From Flammula alnicola (taxonomy: Eukaryota > Basidiomycota > Agaricomycetes > Agaricales > Strophariaceae): a stretch of DNA of 17,381 bases. Below are positions 1 through 8,500 of this stretch, piece after piece. Numbering within the stretch: position 1 is the stretch's first letter; every line of letters begins with the position of its first letter. The translations under genes and the position numbers were made by a program. The DNA lies in NCBI GenBank assembly GCA_015499995.1, contig JADNRV010000692.1, forward strand, positions 1 to 17,381, read 5' to 3'. The notes under the pieces were generated by a model. That model saw only the letters and a list, made by a program, of their open reading frames with translations. It was not told where the DNA came from and did not search any database.

Positions 1-1060
1 CCTGAGCCCACACCAGCGGTTGTCGCCGAACCCGTTGTCGAAGAGCCAGCCTCTTCAGTTGTTGTAGAAGAACCGGCAGCTGAACCAGCTCCAGTTGTGC
101 TGTCAAGAATTAGTGCTGAAGAGCCGGTCGCCGAAGTTAAGCCTGAAGAACCTGCCATTGAAGAGCCAGTTGCTGAAGCCAAGACGGAAGAACCTGTCGT
201 CGAGCAAGTTGTACCTGCGGCTGAACCAACCAAGGAGGAAGTAACACCTGTTCATGTTGTGGAAGAGCCGGTGGCTGAGGTCAAGGTTGAAGAAACCGCT
301 GTGCCAGAGCCAACCCCAGTCGTCGAAGAGCCGTCATTCAAGGAAGAAGAGACCGCAGCTCCTCCAGAGCCTGCCGTAGCTGTCGGAGCTGTGCCCGTGG
401 TCGCAGCGACAGAAGCCGCTCCTCATATAGCTCCGGAGGTCCGCTGGCGTCTGAAGAGCCAGTGCCAACGGTCGTTGAAGCCCTTCGCCTGCTCCAGCTG
501 TTGTCGCGTCCGAGCCTGGGCCTCCTGCAGTCGAAGAAGACGTTGCAGCGGAGCCACAGCCCACCCCAGCACCCGCAGTGGCTCCGGTCGTTACCGAAGT
601 TCCAACTGCCGAGCCAGTTCCTTCCTCTGAGAAGGTAGCAGAAGTCGCTAAGCCCACCTCCGAGCCTGCGGCTGAAGTTTCGACGCCAGCTGCTTCCGCT
701 GAGCCTGCCGCTCTGGAATCGCCCCAAGTCGTGGAGGCTACCCCGGCTGCGGAGTCTGCACCGGCGATAAATGGTGCCGGTACAGAGCCTAAATCAGAGG
801 ACAAGCCTGTCACTAATGGACATGTTACGCCACCTCCCAAGGAAGAGCCAGCAGCAGCAGCCGCTGTTGCTCCAACACCCGCCACGCCCACGAAAGGCAG
901 TCAAGCATTCCCCTCTACCTCAGATTCGCCGTCAGCTTCTGCAAACAGCTCGCCCTCTTCGTCCAAGTTCAACTCTATGCGTAAGAAAAGGACATCCATT
1001 CTCGGAACGCTCAAGCATATTTTCCATGTCGACAAGGAGAAAGAGAAAGAGAAGAAATAA
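1..1060 (+). CDS. Partial Glu/Pro/Val/Ala-rich repetitive protein with basic C-terminal tail (5' end outside window)
   Basis: Function not recognised. The frame is open from base 1, so the start lies upstream. The visible part is a low-complexity chain of short degenerate repeats (EEPVAEVK, VVEEP, AAEPAPVV types), probably disordered. A Ser/Pro/Thr-rich stretch follows, then a basic tail with MRKKRTSILGTLKHIF and KEKEKEKK, which could contact acidic membranes or nucleic acid (inference). The frame is broken twice. Frame 1 runs to about 440, the repeat motifs (ASEEPVPTVVEA) continue in frame 3 to about 480, then in frame 2 to the TAA at 1058-1060. Both shifts are repaired by one extra C in a C run (near 441-442 and 481-483), which suggests sequence errors. 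A 49-nt GT-AG intron at 449-497 would also join frames 1 and 2, but it would discard repeat-like coding sequence. A long open frame on the opposite strand is a composition shadow. Confidence 0.7.
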
Positions 1061-1349
1061 GCAATCTGCGCTTGATCTTTTCCCTTCAACATGCCACTGC
1101 GACGATCTATATCTTTGACGACCAACCTCGAGTATGATTTTTTTAAACAGCTGGATGGATTTTTTTTTGGTTATTCCCTCATTTTATCTTCCCATTTTTC
1201 CCCTTACGAATAGTGATTCCTTGTCATGTGTGTTTCATTAACCATGTACATTACTGTCTTCTGATTTCTTTAGCCTTTTTAAGTATAATAGTGTCTGTGT
1301 GTTTTCCTGCTGTTATCTAACCTTGTTCATTATGTTTCTTCCCTTTAAT
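1061..1349. other. Convergent intergenic region with T-rich 3' UTR sequence
   Basis: This gap separates the end of the repetitive-protein gene from the end of HBS1, and both genes read into it. It is T-rich on the + strand, with runs near 1138-1163 and 1187-1200, and has no convincing open frame. It probably holds the two facing 3' UTRs and polyadenylation signals. I see no structured RNA or repeat. Confidence 0.6.
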
Positions 1350-4300
1350 TTAAGCGTTAATCTCCAAAACAATGCCTGCAAAAGGAGGTTAGAGAGAAAA
1401 GCATGTCATTGCATGCAATACGACACATGCCTGCAGCAATAGTTTCGCCTCCTCGTCGAATCAAAATCCTGCCCATATCTTTGTTGGACGAAAAAGGTTC
1501 TAGTGGAATACCGCGTGCTGTCTGGGATGTGCCCGATACTTGGGTGTTGCGCAATGCAATCTGCACTTCAGCCGATACACCCTTTGTGAGTACGCTATTA
1601 CTCAATGTCAACTTGGCGATGGCTATTAGACGATCGAGATACATACCGAGGGTTTGCCTTGAGCACCTTCCCACTGGCACGATCGATGACAGATATAAGC
1701 TTCACAGTGGTAGCGGACACATCTCGGGAATGGTGAAAGAGTTCCACCTAAAAAGTTGAAAAATCAGCCCTAGAAAAAATACCCAGGAAGTTCGAATTAC
1801 CGATGCCCCTGCAGTGATTGGCACTTGAATATCAAAAACGATGATTCTGGCAGTGAATAATGTTGCAAGGGGTACAAGATCTGTTGAAGGACAGAGCACG
1901 CAACCGATACCGAGGTTCACTGGGTCGATGGCAGTAAGATGAAGTGTTACATTTGACCCCGAGGCTGCCCACGGTACAGATGCGTCCTCAAGCTCGATAG
2001 CTATACATTCTTCAGAACCTGCAATGCGAGAGTATGAGAAACGCTCTCACATTTAACTACAGCAGTTTCGTCTCCAGGTAGAACTCGCAATTTCTCGCCC
2101 ACTTGAACTACGCCTCCGCAAAGCCTTCCAGAGACAGCAGCACCGGAACTTTGGCGCTTAAAGACGTTAGATATAGGGAAACGTAAGGGGGCCGATATAT
2201 CTCGAATGGGAGGCACAAGTTTATCTGGATGAGGATCTTAAATGCCTGACTCGTGAATGCCGTTATTGGTTTACTGACCAAGCAAGTCGACCAATGTTGG
2301 GCCCTTGTACCATTTCCGAAGCATAGCTTCATCTAGGCCTACGAGATTCACTCCTTGCATAGCGCCAACTGGTACAAATGCGGTCTTCGAGGGTTGGAAT
2401 CCAGACTGCGTCAAAAAAGGGCGTAGTTCCGAACAAATCTCATCGTAACGATCTTGATTCCACTCCACCTAAGGAATGGATAAGCGTGAATCATGCACAA
2501 GGAACGAGAGGAGCAAACCTGATCCAGTTTGTTAACGGCGACGATGACCTGAGAAACTCCCAGACTGCGGACAAGCAACAGATGTTCGCGGGTCTGCCCG
2601 CCCCGTTGGAAGCCAGATTCAAATTCTCCTGTCGTGGAATCGACCACAAGGAGCGCACAGTCGGCTTGCGAAGCACCAGAAATCATGTTCGGGATAAAAT
2701 CCTTGTGTCCTGGGGCATCCAGAACGGTTATTTGTCTATGGGGCGTTTCCAACGTTTGCAAGGCGATGTCCATGGTTATTCCTCTGCATTTCATTAGCTC
2801 TCCATTCTTGCTTGCAATTCAATGAGGATGCTCTTACCTCTCTCTTTCTTCCGTGGTTCCATCGAGGCCCCAGGCCCAGCTGAAACTGCTTTTACCGATC
2901 TTGTCACTACCCCTTTCATTTGCCCTTCTCGTCTTCTCGTCAAGCCTCCCGAGTTCATATAATAACCGACCCATCAGTGTCGATTTGCCTGCATCGACAT
3001 GACCTTTGTGAAAAAAAAGCCTTGTTCAAGTCTTAAACTTGAAATAAAGGTGAAAGCCGTGTTTACCAATGACGACTATGCTGATAGCCTTCTTGCCACC
3101 ATTTTGGCCCTCGGAATCGAGAGCACGTCTCGCTTCTTCTAAAACCTTTTCTCGGGCGATGCTGATCTTTGGTGTCTCCTCTACGACGTCAAGGTCAGCC
3201 GATTTCTCGTTTAGGTTCAAACCTGACATATCCATTTGTTGCTGGTCTACTGCCACCTTCCTAGTGGGTGTTGACCTAACGTCAATCGAGGTAGTTTTTT
3301 TTGGTCCTTTGGCCGGGGTACTACTTCCACCGGCGGATTTCTGTGCTAATTTCTGAGCCTTTTCGCGTTCTTTGGCGGCTGTCAAAGGTTAAATTATTAT
3401 ACAACATATAATAGAAGAGTAATGAAAGGAAAATGTGAAGCGGAAAAAAGTTCGACATCAACCAGACGAATGGGATTTATTTGTTCCTGTCGAAGCTTTG
3501 GGAACTGATGCAGACGCCGAGGCTTTCGCTCCGAGGGCAGGTCGTTTACGCGCATTGAGTACAATATCATCTGGGCTTGGAGCGTCGAAAGTGAACGCAT
3601 TAAAAGACGCGGCATCTTGTAGAGAAGAAGTATTATGATTCGATTTATGGGCCGTGTGTGGACGCTGATCCATCGAGTCATCGGCTAACGGTTGATCGGT
3701 TGGTGCCTTTCCTTCTTTCTTGCGTCTATGCTCCTTTTTACTCCGCTTCGCATCCTTTTCTCTGAGTTTACCTTCAGGAGAAAGTACAGTGTCATGGACA
3801 AGGACAGATGCGAATGCAGAAGGCGACGCACGGGGGTGAGTCGCTTTCGGCTGAAATATGGGCGACAGCGGTGGCGACACAATTCCTTCTTCCGAAGGAA
3901 AACCTGGACTTTGAGGGACTTTTTCGCTGGCTCGCTTAATTTTCATTGCCAGCTTCGAAGGTTTTTGGTCTTGGGGAGATGTCGAAGTTCCAGGTGAGTG
4001 CTGCAGAGGCACAACGTCCAATTTAGGTATCATATTGGGACGAGAAGGATCGGTAAGGCTGTATAGGGACTGATACGAGGTGGTTATAGCTGTTGTTACT
4101 GAAGAACCGTTGGCGATTGGAGTCAGATACTCTGTAGTTACTTTGGGTAGCTTTGGGACCCTAGATGCGTCAACCTTTTGCTGAGCAAGCAACGCGAGCT
4201 TTGAAAGAGGCCGAGACTTGGGACTTTCAGGTGAGGATGATGCATCTAGGGATGAGAGAGACTGGCTTTTTGCTGCTTTTTGCTGGGAAAGCATTGCCAA

Positions 4301-6018
4301 CTTTGATAGTGGGCGAGTCTGAGAACCAGAGTTATTCTCTGAAACAGCTTGGATAGGCTTCGTCGCGGCCATATGAGTTGGTGTTTTTGAACGGTCTGAC
4401 TGCTCAGAAGGTGCGGAGGATTCAGGCTTAGAGAATCTCCGGGTGGTCCCTTTATCCATATTTTCAAGCTCCATAGCAGTTTGAATGGCTCTGCGGACAA
4501 TGGAGGATGTAGCTGATGGAGTTGTGCTTGCGGAATGGGAAGGAATGTCAGGGAGCTCCTTAGAAGAGGCCACGGAGCTTGGAGGTCGCTCTGATTGTGC
4601 AGACGGACGAAGCACAGGATACGTTTTGATGGAGCCAGTAACAGTTGTCCCAGAAGATTTCGAACTTTCACTCCGCGTGCTGATGGTACTCGCTCTTGAA
4701 GTCGCTAGTTTTGATAACTTCGACTGCGATTTATTTGTCAAAGAGTGGGCGAAACCGGGAGCACTTGGAATGGCTTGATGGCTCGAGTTCGAGTTGAGGT
4801 CAGGAATTGAAGGAATGTCTTTGAGTGATGAAATAGGTTCACTTGCTGTTGGTGGATGATGCTGTTCGTTTGACGTAACATCCGAAGAATTAGAAGGTGG
4901 GGGATCGTAGATAGAGAGTCTTTGGATCGCTGATCCTGAAGGCGATGTCCGATTGGTATTAGGATCTGGAGGCTGATATGTATCTTCGTTCATGGACATT
5001 CTATCATCTAATGTTGCTGTTACTAACGTTTTCCATGAAAATATACATGGACATACCCAGCTCTTTCCCGTAAGACGTGGTAGCGCTTGAAACAAACGAA
5101 CGCGGAGTATTTGGAACGAGATACTGCTGCCGAGGACGCCATAATGTAGAGGGCTCTGTTCGCTCTGTTCGCTCCGTTATGGTACTGAGTCTGTTTGGTC
5201 GAGGGGAGCTTGGAACAGCAAGGTATGCTTGATTATCAAACCCAGGTTGTTGTTGGGCCAGGAATATAGAGGGTAAGCGTGGCTCCCGCTTATAGTCTGG
5301 ATTGTCTTCCTCGTGTTGTAGATTTTTAAACTCGGTGTCTTGATAGTATTGGTATGCCCCATCCTCGTAATTTCCATCGGAAACAGAGTCACTATTGCGC
5401 GAATCCCAAGGTCCTAGTCGTTAATATTCAGATGAGTACGTTGTCCCTTGGTCAAACTGGGAGCAATGTGAATGTAAGAAATGCACCTTCTCAGTTGATT
5501 TACGTTTTACGCCACGATCAACAGACTCGACGGGCGCAGGAAATGTACAAAGAAAAGGGGGATAAAGTGTAGGCTAAACGCTCACCTTTGCGATCTTTCG
5601 CGACTCTGCGTCTTTCTCGTTCCTCTAATGATCGAGTTAGACCCGGCAAACCACTGCATGCTGGACTCCACGAACCAAGTGACCATTGGACTGTCTTCTC
5701 AACATCAAAGTAGTACTCCCAAAGTGCGTCTTTTATAGAGTTGTCCGAAAGTTCAGAGATGTCTTCGTTGCCGATGATCAGTCGCACTTGCTCAAGACCA
5801 TCGTTCATTTGGGCTTGAATGTATTCAGTGCGAACTGATTCCAACAGTGTACCTGACTGCCAACCTTGTTGCTCGAGAGTCATATCACCCTCCCCTCCAT
5901 CCGATAAAGCATCATCGTCGAGTTCATCTGTGGTTGTTCTTTAGGTTCATGATTACTGCGCTAAAAGGGTCTCTTCACCTTGAATATTGAGGTTACGGAT
6001 ACTTCTGTGTCGCGACAT
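1350..6018 (-). CDS. HBS1: HBS1-like ribosome-rescue translational GTPase
   Basis: Hbs1 partners Dom34/Pelota to recognise stalled ribosomes in no-go and non-stop decay (family knowledge). Exons, 5' to 3': 6018-5979, 5927-5586, 5413-5057, 5007-3463, 3378-3067, 3003-2838, 2783-2519, 2468-2279, 2224-2051, 2000-1801, 1747-1647, 1594-1431, 1375-1350. All junctions keep frame and give about 1293 aa, against 611 in yeast. The start [11 protein letters not shown] followed by [10 protein letters not shown] fits fungal Hbs1. Near residues 60-90 there is an Hbs1_N-like helix ([17 protein letters not shown]). Residues ~247-761 are a disordered Ser/Pro-rich linker. The GTPase domain shows GHVDAGKST (~866), GITMD (~922), DAPGHKDF (~943) and NKLD (~1005). 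EF1A-like domains II/III follow, with [22 protein letters not shown] and a terminal [15 protein letters not shown]. The final intron is GC-AG. SSB is the divergent neighbour. Confidence 0.95.
1376..1430 (-). other. GC-AG intron, last intron of HBS1
   Basis: The donor is GCAG|GCATGT and the acceptor is TTTTGCAG|GC, with a CTAAC branch-like site about 16 nt before the end. Splicing here restores the expected C-terminus ...[17 protein letters not shown]. The nearest GT donor, four bases on, would instead give GMHCFGD, which does not resemble the family end. Length is 55 nt, typical of its neighbours. Confidence 0.8.
3379..3462 (-). other. HBS1 intron 4: weak GTTGAT donor with immediate in-frame TGA
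   Basis: This 84-nt intron runs from G|GTTGAT to TTTGACAG|CC and joins HSS to AAKEREKAQ in frame. The donor departs from the GTRNGT pattern of the other introns here. If the intron is retained, the first codon after the junction codon is TGA. The product would then stop right after the long linker, before the GTPase domain, at about 762 aa. Confidence 0.7.
4185..4615 (-). repeat. Part of HBS1 linker containing a near-duplicate RPLSKLA motif
   Basis: Within HBS1 exon 4 two nearly identical segments occur 34 residues apart: [14 protein letters not shown] (SKLA at residues ~481-484) and [14 protein letters not shown] (SKLA at ~515-518). Two looser copies lie outside or at the edge of this span: KLSKLATSR (~345-348) and [10 protein letters not shown] (~597-600). 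The spacing and conservation suggest short linear interaction motifs in a disordered chain. Their partner is not known from the sequence. Confidence 0.65.
5153..5179 (-). repeat. Triplicated 9-nt repeat in HBS1 exon 3
   Basis: Two exact copies of gctctgttc and one degenerate copy (gctccgtta) lie in tandem on the + strand. On the coding strand they encode [10 protein letters not shown], a three-residue expansion in a disordered part of Hbs1. The unit is a multiple of three, so copy-number change would be tolerated. Confidence 0.8.
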
Positions 6019-6272
6019 AATCTGTATAAGGTAACAGATGGTTCTATATTGTCCTTGGAAGCAGCCACGGTTCTGACGCACTCCTGAAATCGCAAGTTGG
6101 ATTTCAGTTGTAACTAATTTGTCCCTTATCTCAACCACAAGATTATGTAAATATGTCACTAGGACACGAAAGTGGCTGAAGTAAATAGAGCAAAATAATG
6201 CAACGCTTTCGCGTCACTGGTGGGCTCGCGAGTCTCGTAGTATTTGACAAAAGTCGTGCGTTCTTCTAAATC
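6019..6272. promoter_or_regulatory. Divergent promoter region between HBS1 and mitochondrial SSB
   Basis: A 254-base gap lies between two start codons facing away from each other, so it must hold both promoters and 5' UTRs. I see no clear TATA box or named factor site. A short GC-rich stretch lies near 6208-6237. Confidence 0.6.
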
Positions 6273-6994
6273 ATGTTAGCTGCTCTCCGTGCATCTGCCT
6301 CTTCCCGGTCGTCTTTGGCGCGCGTATGTTTCCTCAGCAATCCCTTTAATGCTACATACCATACTCATGTTCTCGTTTTTCAGGGCTTTGCAACAACGCG
6401 CCCTACCAGTGACCTTGCAAAACTCACACTCATCGGCCATTTGGTAAGAGATCCAGAAGCTCGCCTGACCAAGAACGAGAAAGAATATATATCGTATGCG
6501 CAACATCCTTCGTAATAACAATACCCATACTCATGTATTCATGACTTGTGTGTGTTCAAACAGATACACTGTTGCTACCAGAAATGCCTCACTTCCACCC
6601 AACGCTAATGGAGGTACGAAATTTCAGTCCTCTCTTATTGCATGGCCTAACCGATATGAACAGAACGTCCCCCTTCTACATCAACGTTCCACAGAATCTT
6701 ATCTTTCCAAGAGTCGACCAACAAATTCCTTCGTACTTTAAGGAAAGGCAGCAAAGTTTACGTGGAGGCCAATTTCGAATTAAGGGAGCCAGAACCAGAC
6801 GCCGATCCCGCGACCCCTCAAGGACAACGCCAAATCTTCCTCAGACATGGTACGTAATTAGCAGGGCTCGAAAGATTTTCAAACATAAACCCATTAATCC
6901 GTTAGAGAACATCAACGTTATCTACTACAAGCAAGAGAATAAAGAGCCTTCCACATCCTCGGATTCCTCAGATCCTTTCACCTCTGGTTTCTGA
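6273..6994 (+). CDS. RIM1: Mitochondrial single-stranded DNA-binding protein (SSB/RIM1 type, OB fold)
   Basis: Binds single-stranded mitochondrial DNA during replication (family knowledge). Exons: 6273-6323, 6384-6493, 6564-6613, 6664-6849, 6906-6994, giving 161 aa. All four introns are GT-AG and keep frame. Residues 1-25 (MLAALRASASSRSSLAR, then GFATTRP) are rich in Arg, Ser and Ala with no acidic residue, as expected of a mitochondrial presequence. The OB fold follows: DLAKLTLIGHLVRDPEARLTKN, YTVATRN, FHRILSF, KGSKVYVEANFELRE, TPQGQRQIFLRHENI. The position that is usually Trp-His in SSBs reads Phe-His. The last ~25 residues are Ser/Asp-rich and end in F, loosely like acidic SSB tails. It shares an upstream region with HBS1 and converges on the next gene. 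Confidence 0.92.
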
Positions 6995-7153
6995 GCATAT
7001 CGTTGTGTTTCCTAGGAACCAAATTCCCCCCGTCCCTCTGGTTCGGCTTCGTTATTGAAGGGAGAATGTGGTCTGTCGAATTCACTTGGTCCTGGTGGAT
7101 GTGGCAACCATTCCTAAACCCCATATGTAAGCTTAATTAAGGACTAATTATGT

Positions 7154-7982
7154 TCAAATAATTACTGTGCTTTCTCGTCGAGGAGCCATGGGTGTAGGCT
7201 GTTCTGGTACGCTCGGAGCGAAAGTTTGGCTGTTACGTCGTAACTTAGCCAGATAATCACGGACAGTCGATGCTACAAGCTGCAGTCTGTATGTCAGAAT
7301 TTTTGAAAGGCCGAGATCGCAAATATCGGTACTCACGCTATGATCATCTTGCGAGGACCCAGAATAACAGGCAACAACCGCAATAGGACAACAAGGTGCA
7401 TTCTGGGTTATTCCATCTGAGTTTCCCGTGTAATCAGGTGGTGTCAAAATACTCAGACCTCTAACCATATTGGAAAAGCTACGAGTTAAGCAATTGCAAT
7501 TAGCCTAGCATGAAAAAGACGCAGGAACACATACCTCCTCCATTAACTCGAAATGAGTCGCCCTGTATTCCCATTTGTATTGGTGTTTTCCCCATCGCAC
7601 TCATACCTTTTTCCACGTAGAAACTTGAGTGTCCAGTTCGCTTGACGGTATTAATCATGCCTTCCAAACACGCCCAGCTGTCCAAGCTAACATCTCCGAT
7701 ACCGTTCGCATCTCCCAAGTCGCCAACTGTGCATGCAAATAAGACGTGGCCAGCGATGCTTTGTATTGATATGACAAGGCCTTTTCCTTTGACATGACGA
7801 GAAGAAGCCCTAAACCTTTTGCGCAAGGATAATCCCTGAAAGCAGGTTATGAGCTACGATTCGTGATGAGGGTTTAGAGGACTCACGAGCATTACTGCAT
7901 CTGAGGCAGAGAATGATTGGAACCGGTACCTCCCTTCTTCTGTCAAGGTTTGAGTGGCAAGCTCAGCATCGGTCGGTGGCAT
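7154..7982 (-). CDS. UPF0303/DUF967 family protein (Ybr137w-like, heme-degrading-domain fold)
   Basis: Exons: 7982-7887, 7835-7535, 7478-7459 (20 nt), 7402-7337, 7279-7154, giving 202 aa, typical for the family. The start MPPTDAELATQTL was chosen because the family-like part begins just after it; in-frame Met codons lie further upstream. Core motifs are GLSLRKRF, KGLVISIQSIAGH, LFACTVGDLG, DSWACLEGMI, RTGHSSFYVEKG, AFPIWLE and CCPIAVVACYSGSSQDDHS. These match the DUF967/GlcG-like fold as I remember it. Yeast Ybr137w has been linked to tail-anchored protein targeting. The biochemical role here is unknown. The ~30-residue tail is Pro/Arg-rich and looks disordered. It converges on SSB and diverges from PEX12. 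Confidence 0.88.
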
Positions 7983-8500
7983 CGTGTGCAGGCCGTTGAA
8001 CATGTACGCGAAAATCCTATGATGGTCCAAGGCCCAACTTAATGCGAAGATAAGACAGCAGTTCGGAGCGCGAAAAGTGTTGGGTTCAAGATTCAAATTG
8101 TTATTGCCTTCTCATGGCAATGGCCTGTAAACCATCCTGGCACCATGAGTCATGTCAGTGCGTAATTGTAACATGCAACGAGGCACAGATGCACTGGCAT
8201 GCGTGTGTGCGTACCAAAAGCACATTGCATGATCGTCATGAAGTTTAGCCTGCAATCCTACTCTGAAATCGATGGATGAATCGCCTCAGGCTTTGGATGA
8301 GATTTTCGAGATCTTCTGATAATCGGTATGAAGGCGAGCTCAGTTGAAAGCGCCCAGTGGTAATTTAGCAACTCCGGTCCGGTCATCCACTCCGAGTCCC
8401 GGGTATAACGGTTATTTTTGGCCGGCGTTAGCTCCTGTCGCGAGTTCTCTGGAGAATCACTGCCCATTGACCATCCTGAAAACGACTCAGCATCCCTGAC
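7983..8500. promoter_or_regulatory. Divergent promoter region between the UPF0303 gene and PEX12
   Basis: A 518-base gap lies between two outward-facing start codons. An open frame on the minus strand crosses it and runs into PEX12 exon 1 (8258-8590), but it shows no recognisable motif. A GT-rich patch (gcgtgtgtgcgta) lies near 8200-8213. No TATA box or known factor site is clear. Confidence 0.55.

Noticed and set aside
334..891. 185-codon open frame on the minus strand rich in Gly, Ala and Ser
   Set aside because: It is the antisense of the Glu/Pro/Val repeat. The low-complexity composition removes stop codons on the other strand, and no domain is visible.
2378..2797. Plus-strand 139-codon open frame inside HBS1
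   Set aside because: Antisense shadow of the GTPase-domain exons.
7154..7468. Continuous 104-codon frame reading through introns of the UPF0303 gene
   Set aside because: It includes two intron sequences. Splicing gives the family motifs AFPIWLE-NAPCCPIAVVACYSG and DDHS-LVASTVRDYL.
8201..8213. GT-rich stretch as a microsatellite
   Set aside because: Too short and irregular to call a repeat.
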